A stretch of 15,459 nt of DNA from Candidatus Eiseniibacteriota bacterium (GTDB lineage Bacteria; Eisenbacteria; RBG-16-71-46). This document shows, in pieces, positions 1 through 7,758 of the stretch (position 1 is the stretch's first letter; every line of letters starts with the position of its first letter). Made by a program: the position numbers and the translations under genes. The stretch covers positions 1 to 15,459 of the forward strand of contig JAIOPA010000402.1 of assembly GCA_021414165.1 (NCBI GenBank), in the 5' to 3' direction. The notes below the pieces were generated by a model. That model was not told where the DNA came from, ran no database searches, and worked only from the letters and a program-made list of their open reading frames with translations.

Positions 1-816
1 GGCGATCTTGCTCTGGATGACCTGGTAGCCCGAGCCGCTGGGGTCCTGCTCGGGGTTCAGGAACGTCTCGATGCGGCGCTTCTGGTAGTCGTGCAGGTGA
101 TTCCAGATCTTGGGCAGCGTCACGGCCACCGCGCCGTTCAATGCGATCATGGCGATGAGCACGAGCAGCTTGGGCCGCGCGTACGCCAGCAGCCCGGCGA
201 ACAGCGCCACGAACCACCACACGCTGCCGGTCAGGAAGAACAGCGCCACATTGAAGATGGGCGACAGCCCCAGCAGCAGCTGGCCGAGCGGCATGCCGGC
301 CCAGAAGTACATGGCGATGAGCATGGCGGGGAAGCTGGACGCCGTGCCCAGGTCGGGCTCCTTGGCCACCAGCACGAACGGCACCATGGCGATGATGAGT
401 GGCGGCAACCACCAGCGGATCTTCTTGAGATCCAGCCGCGAGTGATCGAAGAAGCGCGCCAGCACGAATGCCGTGGCGAGCTTGCCGATCTCGGACGGCT
501 GGAACTGCAAGGGCCCGATCTCGATCCAGCGTTTGGCGCCCAGCCGCTCCACGCCAATGGCGAAGACAGCCACCAACAACAGGAGCGACACGATGTACAT
601 GGGCCACGACACCGAGTCGTAGAACCGGTAGTGGATGACGGCGATGATCCACGCAAAGCCCACCGCGACGCCGAACCACACCAACTGCTTCACCCACAGT
701 CCCTGATGCGCACCGGGGATCGACGTGGCGCTATAGACCGTGGCGAGCCCGATGCCGATCAGGCCCAGCGTGGCCAGCGCGAGCGGCCAATCCAGTGGCG
801 GGAAGCGGAAGCGCAC
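1..816 (-). CDS. rodA: RodA, SEDS-family peptidoglycan glycosyltransferase (C-terminus cut by window edge)
   Basis: RodA polymerises lipid II into glycan strands in the inner membrane, paired with PBP2, during side-wall growth. The first 272 residues are present. SEDS proteins of this type are about 370 residues, so roughly 100 residues lie beyond the window. The frame begins with GTG at 816, one base after the PBP2 stop, with a G-rich Shine-Dalgarno (GGGGG) just upstream, so translation is probably coupled to mrdA. Several hydrophobic membrane segments are visible, for example around residues 12–28, 44–60 and 76–88. The SEDS landmark near the end reads NPEQDPSGSGYQ and is followed by VIQSKIA. 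Asp258 in it probably corresponds to the catalytically essential Asp262 of E. coli RodA. FtsW is the main alternative, but adjacency to PBP2 and the mre genes makes RodA the clear choice. Confidence 0.96.
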   Translation of the reverse strand, partial: MRFRFPPLDWPLALATLGLIGIGLATVYSATSIPGAHQGLWVKQLVWFGVAVGFAWIIAVIHYRFYDSVSWPMYIVSLLLLVAVFAIGVERLGAKRWIEIGPLQFQPSEIGKLATAFVLARFFDHSRLDLKKIRWWLPPLIIAMVPFVLVAKEPDLGTASSFPAMLIAMYFWAGMPLGQLLLGLSPIFNVALFFLTGSVWWFVALFAGLLAYARPKLLVLIAMIALNGAVAVTLPKIWNHLHDYQKRRIETFLNPEQDPSGSGYQVIQSKIA

Positions 817-817
817 G

Positions 818-2671
818 TTAGTCCCCCACCGTGTCGGCCGGCGAGATCACCTTGGGCACCGGCGGCGGCGCCGAGGTGGAATCGGCCAGGAACACTCGCT
901 TGAGCACGTGATTCGCGATCGGTGCCGCCACGCTGCCGCCGTGACCGCTGTTCTCGGCCACGATCGCCAAGGCCACCGTGGGGGATTCCATGGGCGCAAA
1001 ACACACGAACAACGCGTGATCGTTACCGTGCGGGTTCTGCGCGGTGCCGGTCTTGCCGCACGAGATCACGCCGGGCACGCGCACCGCGTTCGCGGTACCG
1101 CCCTCGATCACGCGCCGCATGGCCAGATGCACGGCATCCCAGTTCTCGTTCGTGGTGGTCACGCCCGCCTCGAGCGGCGCCTCGATCTTGAACGACTCGA
1201 CCCCATCGACCTTCTCGACCACATGCGGACGGACCGCACGCCCACGGCTCGCGACCACGGCGGTCATGGTGGCCAACTGCAGCGGCGTGGTGAGCAACTC
1301 GCCCTGGCCGATGCCCAGATTGAGCAACATGCCGCGCGGCCAACGGCCCTGGGTGTGGAAGCGCTGGTTGTAGTACTGCGTCGTGGGCACCAGACCGCGC
1401 GACTCCGCGGGCAGGTCGATGCCGGTGCGCTCGCCCAGTCCCACCGCACGGGCGGTCGCCTGCAAGGGGTCGAGGCCCATACGCAGTCCGAGCTGATAGA
1501 AGAACACGTCGCACGAGAACTGCAGTGCCGAGATCAGGTCGAGGTTGCCATGGCCTTCGTGCTTCCAGCAGCCGAAGCGCCGGCCTCCGAAGAAGTAGCC
1601 ACCGCTGCAGCCCGTCACTTCATGCGAGAGCGGCTTCACCAGGCCGTTCGTGAGCCCCGCGAGCATGGTCACGATCTTGAAGGTCGAACCCGGCGGGTAC
1701 GCGCTCTGGATCGCGCGATTGAGCAGCGGGAACGCGCCATTCGAGTTGAGCTGCTTCCAGCGCGCGTTCGAGATGCCGCGCGAGAACTCGTTGGGATCGA
1801 ACACCGGCTTGCTGACCATGGCGATCACGCTGCCGTCGCGCGGATCGAGCACCACGGCCGCGCCGCGCTCCACGTTCTGCATGGCTTCCACGAGTGAGCG
1901 CTGGATGTCGAGATCGATCGTCAGGTACACATCGCGCCCCGCGACCGGTGGCCGTGGCGGGCCTTCCTCGAGCGTGCTCACACGCTTGCCCATGGCGTTC
2001 ACCACCACGAACTCGGCGCCGTCCTCGCCTCGCAGCACTTCCTCATAGCGGCGCTCCACGCCCGCCTTACCGATCAGGTCGCCGAGCCGGTAGCCCTTGT
2101 CCACGCGGTCCGCGAGTTCGCGGTCGTTGATCTCACCGGCATAGCCCAGCAACTGCGCGGCGAGCCCGCCCTCGGGGTAACGGCGGATCGGCGAGATCTG
2201 CACGTCGACACCCGCCAACTCCGAGCGCGACCCCTCGACCGCGGCCATGACTGCATAGGGCGCCGCACGGCGCAGGATCGCGGTCTGGCCGGTACGGTTC
2301 GCATCGCGCACACGGCGCTTGATGTCGACCGAGTCGCCCTCGATGGCACCCGACACGCGCGCCAGCCACTCCGACGAGACATGCGTGCGCACGCGCAACG
2401 TGCTCTCGATGGGCGCGGGGCGGAACACGATGTCGAAGCTCGGCTGATTGTCGGCGAGGATGCGGCCGAACTTGTCGCGGATCACGCCGCGCGGCGCGCG
2501 GATGACGTCGAGCCGGATCCGGTTCTGGTCCGCCAGGCGCGACAGCTCCTCGTGCTGGAGCACCTGCAAGCGCAGGAGCCCGAGCACGACGAGGCCGAAG
2601 CTCAGGATGGTGAGCCCGGCAAGCAGCGCGAAGCGCGCGTCTTTATCCCGCTGAGGAGGACCCGGAGGCAT
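818..2671 (-). CDS. mrdA: Penicillin-binding protein 2, elongation-specific transpeptidase
   Basis: PBP2 is the class B DD-transpeptidase that crosslinks side-wall peptidoglycan made by RodA. The 617 residues match the family length. A single N-terminal anchor spans about residues 13–33. The dimerisation/pedestal domain starts with the typical RAPRGVIRDKFGR stretch (58–70). All three active-site motifs are intact: S329-T-F-K332 with the acylated serine, S386-C-D388, and K540-T-G542 followed by TAQ. Between the first two motifs, C355, C368, H374 and C387 look like a variant of the PBP2 zinc site (see findings). The ATG at 2671 lies inside the end of mreD (29-base overlap) with only a weak ribosome-binding site, so translation probably depends on mreD. 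The C-terminus ends in a Pro/Ser-rich tail of about 25 residues. The next gene is rodA, as in many bacteria. Confidence 0.97.
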   Translation of the reverse strand: MPPGPPQRDKDARFALLAGLTILSFGLVVLGLLRLQVLQHEELSRLADQNRIRLDVIRAPRGVIRDKFGRILADNQPSFDIVFRPAPIESTLRVRTHVSSEWLARVSGAIEGDSVDIKRRVRDANRTGQTAILRRAAPYAVMAAVEGSRSELAGVDVQISPIRRYPEGGLAAQLLGYAGEINDRELADRVDKGYRLGDLIGKAGVERRYEEVLRGEDGAEFVVVNAMGKRVSTLEEGPPRPPVAGRDVYLTIDLDIQRSLVEAMQNVERGAAVVLDPRDGSVIAMVSKPVFDPNEFSRGISNARWKQLNSNGAFPLLNRAIQSAYPPGSTFKIVTMLAGLTNGLVKPLSHEVTGCSGGYFFGGRRFGCWKHEGHGNLDLISALQFSCDVFFYQLGLRMGLDPLQATARAVGLGERTGIDLPAESRGLVPTTQYYNQRFHTQGRWPRGMLLNLGIGQGELLTTPLQLATMTAVVASRGRAVRPHVVEKVDGVESFKIEAPLEAGVTTTNENWDAVHLAMRRVIEGGTANAVRVPGVISCGKTGTAQNPHGNDHALFVCFAPMESPTVALAIVAENSGHGGSVAAPIANHVLKRVFLADSTSAPPPVPKVISPADTVGD

Positions 2672-3155
2672 TCCCGTAGGACCGTCGGCTCGAGAAGAGG
2701 CGGGGGATCATGAGCACGAGCACGCCGAATGGCGCGGTCGTGATCGTGGCGAGTGCGACGCGTCCGGCGAGCCAGCCGACGTTGACCGCACTACCACTGG
2801 CATCGAAGGCCGCGGCCCACAACTGGTGCAACGCGGTCGCGACCGCGAACAACACGAGCTGGGTGAGGATGCTGTCGCGCACGAGCGTGGTGGACAACCG
2901 ACCGACGCCGTAACCGAGCAGCGACAATGCGAGCGCGTGCCGGCCCACCCAGTGGGCGGTGTCGATGTCGGCGGCGAGCCCGAGGATGAACCCGAACGTG
3001 GCGCCCCACGCATCGCGCTGCTTGAGCGACCACGCCACCGTGGCCAGCACGAGCACGTCGACCACGATGCCGTGCGAAGCGAGGCCCGCGAGCAACGTGG
3101 TGCGCAGCAGCAGCGATACGATCGCCATGAAGATGAACATGCCGATGGCCTTCAT
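2643..3155 (-). CDS. mreD: MreD, rod-shape-determining membrane protein
   Basis: This small integral membrane protein of 170 residues (MreD proteins are usually about 160–175) belongs to the elongasome and is thought to modulate the MreC–PBP2 interaction. It is almost entirely hydrophobic, with about five predicted membrane segments. It also has the GFILGLAADI-type segment that resembles the MreD family, followed by a basic, Ser-rich cytoplasmic tail. The ATG at 3155 is preceded by a good Shine-Dalgarno (GGAGG) at suitable spacing. It follows mreC by 19 bases and overlaps mrdA by 29 bases. Sequence conservation in MreD is low, so the call rests on size, hydrophobicity and its position between mreC and mrdA. 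Confidence 0.92.
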   Translation of the reverse strand: MKAIGMFIFMAIVSLLLRTTLLAGLASHGIVVDVLVLATVAWSLKQRDAWGATFGFILGLAADIDTAHWVGRHALALSLLGYGVGRLSTTLVRDSILTQLVLFAVATALHQLWAAAFDASGSAVNVGWLAGRVALATITTAPFGVLVLMIPRLFSSRRSYGNASGSSSAG

Positions 3156-3174
3156 CGCATCCTCCGGTTCATGT

Positions 3175-4068
3175 TCATCGGCCCTTGCCCACGGTGTCGC
3201 GGCCTGCGGCCCGCGGCTCGATACGGCCGGTGGCCGCGCCAGGACCGAGCTTGGGACGCGGGATGCCGTCGGCCGGCGGACGAGGACCGGGCGCCACGAA
3301 TGCGTGGCGCAGGCGCGCCAAGCGCGCGGCCGGGGCGAGTTCGATCTCCTGCATGAGGCCGGTGGGATCGCGGTCGATCTGCTTCACCACGCCGACCGGG
3401 ATCCCGCGCGGGAAGCGCAGCGAGAGATCGGACGTGACGACGATCTCGCCCACGCGCACGGTGTCGGCGATCGAGATGGCGGACAACACCAGACGCGGCC
3501 GCGGCGAAGCGACGAAGCGCAGGATGCCCTGCACGCCCGTCGTCTCGACCTCGCACGCCACGGCCTGATTGGGATCGGTGATGAGCGTGGCGCGCGACAG
3601 GCGCGGCCAGCTCTCGGTGACACGGCCGATCAAGCCTTCGCTCGTGAGCACGGCATCGCCCACCTGCACACCGTCCTCGAGCCCGGCCGACAGCGTGGCC
3701 GCATCGGGCAGCGGATTGCCTCCGCCCAACGCCAGCACCTCGACCGGCTGCAGCGGCAGCCCGCGCCAGGAGCCGAAGCCCAGCTGCGCGCGCAACCGCG
3801 GATTCTCGGCGGCCATGAGCTTCAAGCGCGCGTTCTCCACCTCGAGCTTGGCGATCCGCTCGTGCAACGACGTGTTCTCGTTCCACGACGTGAACATGCG
3901 GTCGAGCGCGCCGGCGGTGCGGTCGAACGGCGCGAAGATGACCGCGCCCGTGCCCCGCAGCCAACTCGCGGGGATGCGCTCCCCGATCACGAGCAGGAGA
4001 AGCGAGAGCGCCGCATACACCGTCACAAGGACGACGCTGCGGCGCTCGGCCGGAGGCAGGATGCTCAC
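3175..4068 (-). CDS. mreC: MreC, rod-shape-determining periplasmic scaffold
   Basis: MreC is a bitopic inner-membrane protein that links cytoplasmic MreB to the periplasmic synthases and activates PBP2. The 297-residue protein has one N-terminal membrane helix (about 11–29), a coiled-coil (about 60–95, rich in Glu, Leu, Asn and Lys) and the two-lobed beta domain (about 105–265). The GLIGRVTE and SDLSLRFPRGIPVG-like stretches are typical of that domain. The last 35 or so residues are Pro/Gly/Arg-rich and probably disordered. The start is GTG at 4068 (coding for VSILPP in place of MSILPP), with GGGGAT upstream. It lies 16 bases after the mreB stop. Confidence 0.96.
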   Translation of the reverse strand: MSILPPAERRSVVLVTVYAALSLLLLVIGERIPASWLRGTGAVIFAPFDRTAGALDRMFTSWNENTSLHERIAKLEVENARLKLMAAENPRLRAQLGFGSWRGLPLQPVEVLALGGGNPLPDAATLSAGLEDGVQVGDAVLTSEGLIGRVTESWPRLSRATLITDPNQAVACEVETTGVQGILRFVASPRPRLVLSAISIADTVRVGEIVVTSDLSLRFPRGIPVGVVKQIDRDPTGLMQEIELAPAARLARLRHAFVAPGPRPPADGIPRPKLGPGAATGRIEPRAAGRDTVGKGR

Positions 4069-4084
4069 GGTCAGATCCCCGGGA

Positions 4085-5122
4085 TCAGTCCCGGTGCCCG
4101 CTCAGGATCACCTTCTCGTAGTCCTCGAGCTTCTCGAGGATCTTACCGGCGCCACGCACGACGCACGTGAGCGGATCCTGGGCCACTCGGATATTGAGAT
4201 TGGTGACTTCGCGCATGAGCAGGTCGAGGCCACGCAGCAGCGCGCCACCACCCGTCATGTAGATACCGCGATCGACGATGTCGGCCGCGAGTTCCGGCGG
4301 CGTGCGCTCCAGCGACTCGCGCAGCGCGTTGACGATCTGGCCGACCGGCTCCTGCAGTGCCTCGCGCACCTCGACGCTCGAGACGCGCAGCGTGCGCGGG
4401 ATACCACGCACGAGGTCACGGCCCTTGATCTCCATGTCCATCTCTTCGGGCAGCGGGAAGGCCGATCCGATCTCGATCTTGATGCGCTCGGCGGTCTGCT
4501 CGCCGATGAGCATGTTATAGGCCTTCTTCGCGTAGTTCATGATGGCTTCGTCCATCTCGTCGCCACCGGTACGGATGCTGGTCTTGGTCACGATACCGTT
4601 GAGCGCGATGACCGCGATCTCGGTGGTGCCACCGCCGATGTCCACGACCATGTTGCCCGTGGGCGTATCGACCGGCAGATCCACGCCGATGGCGGCGGCG
4701 ATCGGCTCGGGCACGAGCAGCACCTCACGGCAGCCGGCGCGCACCGCGGAATCGATGACGGCGCGCTTCTCGACCTCGGTGATACCCGAGGGCACGCAGA
4801 TGATGATGCGCGGGCGCACGAGGAACTTGTGCTTCTGCACGCGCTGGACGAACGCGCGCAGCAGGTGCTCGGTGACCTGGAAGTCGGCGATGACGCCGTC
4901 CTTCAAGGGTCGCACGGCATTGATCTCGTCGGGCGTGCGGCCGAGCATGAGCTTGGCCTCGCTACCCACCGCGAGGACGCGGTTCGAGCTCTTCTCCACG
5001 GCGACGACCGAGGGTTCGTTGAGGACGATGCCCCGGCCCTTGACCCAGACGAGCGTGTTGGCGGTGCCCAGGTCCATGGCGACATCAGTGGAGAAGAAAC
5101 CCATCAGGCTATCGAGAAACAT
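4085..5122 (-). CDS. mreB: MreB, actin-like rod-shape cytoskeletal protein
   Basis: MreB is the bacterial actin homologue. It polymerises on the inner face of the membrane and directs the Rod complex. With the start at 5122 it has 345 residues, the usual length. The ATP-fold motifs are present: phosphate-1 D17-LGTANT, phosphate-2 D161-IGGGTTE and the adenosine motif TGGGALL at 290–296. I prefer the ATG at 5122 because AGGCACGG lies directly upstream and because the N-terminus MFLDSLMGFF resembles the membrane-binding amphipathic helix of E. coli MreB (MLKKFRGMF). The frame stays open up to an ATG at 5176, but that codon lacks a Shine-Dalgarno. An internal ATG at 5104 (MGFFSTD) is a second possibility, because it overlaps the stop of an upstream small frame. 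This is the first gene of the operon. Confidence 0.97.
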   Translation of the reverse strand: MFLDSLMGFFSTDVAMDLGTANTLVWVKGRGIVLNEPSVVAVEKSSNRVLAVGSEAKLMLGRTPDEINAVRPLKDGVIADFQVTEHLLRAFVQRVQKHKFLVRPRIIICVPSGITEVEKRAVIDSAVRAGCREVLLVPEPIAAAIGVDLPVDTPTGNMVVDIGGGTTEIAVIALNGIVTKTSIRTGGDEMDEAIMNYAKKAYNMLIGEQTAERIKIEIGSAFPLPEEMDMEIKGRDLVRGIPRTLRVSSVEVREALQEPVGQIVNALRESLERTPPELAADIVDRGIYMTGGGALLRGLDLLMREVTNLNIRVAQDPLTCVVRGAGKILEKLEDYEKVILSGHRD

Positions 5123-5211
5123 CCGTGCCTCGTGAGCTGGAGTGGTGACGGTGACGGCGATCGCGTACTCGCCCATAGCAAAATCGGCACCGAAAGCCCC
5201 GAACCCGGCAT
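5104..5211 (-). CDS. Possible 35-residue leader peptide overlapping the mreB start
   Basis: A short frame begins at an ATG at 5211 that sits in exactly the same 11-base context, AGGCACGGATG, as the mreB start. It runs in another frame across the mreB start codon and stops at TGA 5106–5104. That stop overlaps an in-frame internal mreB ATG (TGATG). The product would start MPGSGLSVPILLW and be rich in Ser, Pro and Leu; it resembles no family I know. If translated, it could couple or attenuate mreB expression. A chance overlap is possible, since nothing but the start context and the overlap geometry supports it. Confidence 0.28.
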   Translation of the reverse strand: MPGSGLSVPILLWASTRSPSPSPLQLTRHGCFSIA

Positions 5212-5263
5212 CCGTGCCTGAACAAGCGCGTGGAAGCTAGCATCCGGTACGACCGCCCAGCAA

Positions 5264-5284
5264 ACCCGGCAACCTCTGCCGGGT
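5264..5284. repeat. Perfect 8-bp inverted repeat (hairpin)
   Basis: ACCCGGCA and TGCCGGGT form an 8-bp stem around the five-base loop ACCTC (read on the plus strand). No T-run follows on either side, so it does not look like a simple intrinsic terminator. It lies about 140 bases upstream of mreB. Confidence 0.75.
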
Positions 5285-5339
5285 GAACGTCCGGACCGCC
5301 AGCCCCCTCGCGGACAAGGGGTTAGGAGGCTGTCCAGCT

Positions 5340-5373
5340 GTTCAGTGGGACTGAACCCGGGTGGCTCCCACCC
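5340..5373. repeat. Two adjacent perfect triloop hairpins
   Basis: GTTCAGT-GGG-ACTGAAC (5340–5356, 7-bp stem) is followed after two bases by GGGTGG-CTC-CCACCC (5359–5373, 6-bp stem). Both stems are perfect and both loops are three bases. The pair sits in the middle of the divergent intergenic region and suggests a folded RNA or a protein-binding site rather than random sequence. Confidence 0.7.
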
Positions 5374-5626
5374 CGCCGGACGGCCGCCCAGGAACTTCGG
5401 GCTGCCCGCGCTAGACCCTCGACCGCAGGCCCCGACCTGCCGATGACAGGGCGGTACGCGAACCATTCCTGCCCAGCGCCGAACGGCTTTTTGCCGCAGG
5501 CGCGGACCGGCAGGTGTATGTCAGTATGCGCCACGCCACTGCCCGCACGACCGGGTCGCCCATGACGGGTGCTCCGCGGGGTGGTCCAGTCGTCCCTCAA
5601 GGATCCGGAGCCTGCGCCCGCTCGGC

Positions 5627-7756
5627 ATGACGAAGACTCGACGCTTACTCTTCTTATTGGTGCCCGTGCTGATCGGGCTCGTGGCGCAATCGCTGCCGGG
5701 TCGAGCGCAGACCTCGTCGTCGGCGCGCTTCGCGTTCGCGGACACCACGCTGCTGCGCGATACGCTGAACCTCAAGTTCGACGGGTTGTTCGAGCGCGCC
5801 GATAGCCTGCGCCTCCTGCCCGACTCGCTGCGCGCGCTCATGATCCGGTTCCGCCTGCCCATGCTGCGCATGATCGCCATGGCCGACTCCATGGGCGTGC
5901 CCGTCGACTCGGTCGGCGCGGTGATCACGCGCGAGAGCTTCAACCCGCTGTCGCAGGCCGCATCGGTGGGATCGCGCACGACGTTCAAGTACACGAGCGG
6001 CTATAACGTGGGCCGCACCAACAGTTCGTGGTCGAATGGCGCGGACTACACCATGGTGCGTGGCCCCTTGTTCCTGCGTAACGGCACGAACATCGTCATG
6101 GATCGCTCCACCACGGCCGGCCGCTTGAGTCTGCGCCAGACGCGCGAATCCACGAGCGAGGCCAACTGGCGATTGAACAAGGGACTCTCGGTCGGTGGCC
6201 GCGCGGCGCTGTCGGGGTTCGACAACCTGGACCCCGGCTCGACCTCGAATGAAGGCGAGACCAAGAGCGACATCCAGCTGTCGACCCGCACGCGCCAGCA
6301 GCTCATGAAGGACCTGTCGTCGGAGTTCAACCTGTTCGCCGGTCTTCTGGACCTCAAGAACTTCTCGCAGTTGAAGCGCGGTCTGTCGGGCGATTTCAAT
6401 GGCCGCCTGCGCTACAACCGCGGCTCGTGGCTGTCGCACGACCTGAACGGCGGCGTGAACGGCAACCTGGCGCGCACCCGCCGCCCGAGCGCCGAGAACA
6501 CGCTGCGCACGAGCGACTTCTCGGGCACGGCGCGTGGCGCGATGCAGATGTTCCCGACCGCACCCGTGGGCCTGAGCGTGAACTACTCCGCGCGCAAGAC
6601 GCGCGTCGAGACACCGAACGACGACGAGACGATCAACCGCCTGCTCACCTCGGGCGCGAGCGTCGATGCCACCGTGCGCATGCGGCTCACCAACGACCGC
6701 TACCTGAACCTCACCGCGAACACCGGCCAGAACCGCACGCTGCAGGGCACGCGCCGCGACAAGGGCCTGCGCGCGCAGGCGCGCTGGGCGCAGGGCGTGT
6801 ACGCGCTCGATGCCGACTACTCGGATTTGATCGGCGACTCGAACTTCCCGCGCCGCAAGGGCGCTTACGGCTACAACGAAGTGCAGGACAACCGGCAGGC
6901 CAACGCCACGCTCACGCGTCCGTTCGGCCGCCGCATCACGGCCAAGCTCACGAGCGGCATCTCGCTGTCGCAGTTCCGGTCCAAGGCCATCGCCGACACG
7001 GCCTCCCCGCCCACGCCGCGCGATGCCTACCGCCAGAACTATCGCCTCGAGGGGCTCTACAACTACTCCGAGAAGCTCAACAGCGGCGTGGCGCTGGACG
7101 TGACGCTCACGCGCGCGATCAACCTGCCGTCCATCTCGACCTCGAACAACACGGACACGCGCTCCTATCGCGGCGAGTGGCGCTGGAGCTACCGCATGCT
7201 GCGCGGGCTCACCGCGAGCCAGACCAACACGGTCTCGGCCGACTACCAGTTCTTCCCGTTCGCGGCCGACCGCAACGACCTGTCGCTCGACTTCAACTCG
7301 GTCACCAACCTGAACGCCGTGCTCACGCCTCGGCTCACGATCGACGTGACACACAACGCCCGCCAGCAGCCGCGCGGCGACTGGCGTCTGCTGCCCGATG
7401 GCACCGGCGTGCTGGTGCCGTCGGACGAGAACCTCAACTACACGCTGCGCTCGCGTGTCACCTGGTCGCCCTCGCCCGCGCTGTCGTTCACGATCACGCC
7501 CGATTATCAGGCGACCGATCGCAACGGCACGAGCAACGGCGTCGAGGCCCCCACGCGCCGCAGCCGCCGGCTCACGTTCACGGGCGGCGCGAACCTGAAT
7601 CTGACGATCGCCCGCAAGGGTCTGCTGACCGGCACGATCAACCGTAGCTTCTCGGCCGACCAGTCGACCACGTTCCGCAATGGGCTGCCGCAGCAGTCGC
7701 CGGTGGCCGAACAGGACTACTGGAACGGCTCGCTCCAGTTGTCGTGGGAGTTGTGA
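5627..7756 (+). CDS. Uncharacterised outer-membrane beta-barrel protein, 709 residues
   Basis: I do not recognise the family. Residues 1–27 form a clear Sec signal peptide (basic MTKTRR, long hydrophobic core, cleavage near GRA-QT). Residues about 32–90 look helical and Leu/Arg/Asp-rich (DSLRLLPDSLRALM), as if forming a periplasmic plug or linker. The remainder is a long run of alternating polar and hydrophobic residues with many Asn, Thr, Ser, Arg and Tyr and short turns, ending in SLQLSWEL. This is the look of an outer-membrane barrel of many strands. No TonB box or plug domain was seen. The ATG at 5627 has only a distant GGAG upstream. The gene is followed after two bases by a lipoprotein gene with which it surely shares a transcript. 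It could be a transporter, an assembly factor or a structural barrel; the sequence does not decide. Confidence 0.85.
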   Translation: MTKTRRLLFLLVPVLIGLVAQSLPGRAQTSSSARFAFADTTLLRDTLNLKFDGLFERADSLRLLPDSLRALMIRFRLPMLRMIAMADSMGVPVDSVGAVITRESFNPLSQAASVGSRTTFKYTSGYNVGRTNSSWSNGADYTMVRGPLFLRNGTNIVMDRSTTAGRLSLRQTRESTSEANWRLNKGLSVGGRAALSGFDNLDPGSTSNEGETKSDIQLSTRTRQQLMKDLSSEFNLFAGLLDLKNFSQLKRGLSGDFNGRLRYNRGSWLSHDLNGGVNGNLARTRRPSAENTLRTSDFSGTARGAMQMFPTAPVGLSVNYSARKTRVETPNDDETINRLLTSGASVDATVRMRLTNDRYLNLTANTGQNRTLQGTRRDKGLRAQARWAQGVYALDADYSDLIGDSNFPRRKGAYGYNEVQDNRQANATLTRPFGRRITAKLTSGISLSQFRSKAIADTASPPTPRDAYRQNYRLEGLYNYSEKLNSGVALDVTLTRAINLPSISTSNNTDTRSYRGEWRWSYRMLRGLTASQTNTVSADYQFFPFAADRNDLSLDFNSVTNLNAVLTPRLTIDVTHNARQQPRGDWRLLPDGTGVLVPSDENLNYTLRSRVTWSPSPALSFTITPDYQATDRNGTSNGVEAPTRRSRRLTFTGGANLNLTIARKGLLTGTINRSFSADQSTTFRNGLPQQSPVAEQDYWNGSLQLSWEL

Positions 7757-7758
7757 TC

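Larger units (their letters stand above)
5212..5626. other. Long divergent intergenic region, hairpin-rich, no convincing gene
   Basis: This stretch of about 415 bases separates the leftward mre operon from the rightward barrel/lipoprotein operon, so it should carry both promoters and the mreB leader. I saw no tRNA, tmRNA, SRP RNA or RNase P signature. It has several perfect short hairpins (5264–5284, 5340–5356, 5359–5373), weaker ones (5436–5450 and 5484–5496, the latter with a five-T loop) and an 8-base palindrome, GTCCGGAC, at 5289–5296. No promoter with two good boxes stands out on either strand. A minus-strand frame of 92 codons (5322–5600) shows no recognisable protein features. The hairpin cluster may be a structured leader of mreB or a small RNA. 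Confidence 0.5.

Noticed and set aside
740..5221. Several long plus-strand frames opposite the mre/PBP2 genes
   Set aside because: They are reverse-frame shadows of five well-identified genes and have the same Arg/His-rich composition.
5340..5362. tRNA T-arm-like string GGTTCAGTCC on the minus strand
   Set aside because: The five-base T-stem does not pair in the right register, and no acceptor, D or anticodon arms surround it. The bases pair instead in a triloop hairpin.
5322..5600. 92-codon minus-strand frame in the divergent intergenic region
   Set aside because: No ribosome-binding site, signal or family resemblance was seen, and it spans the hairpin cluster. A non-coding role seems more likely.
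5230..5600. RNase P RNA, tmRNA, SRP RNA or cobalamin riboswitch in the intergenic region
   Set aside because: None of the conserved cores (such as GAGGAAAGTCC of RNase P or GGAAGCAG of SRP RNA) was found on either strand by eye.
5654..7354. Long minus-strand open frame (566 codons) antisense to the barrel gene
   Set aside because: Arg/Ala/His-rich composition without domains. The plus-strand frame encodes a clean signal peptide and beta-barrel pattern.
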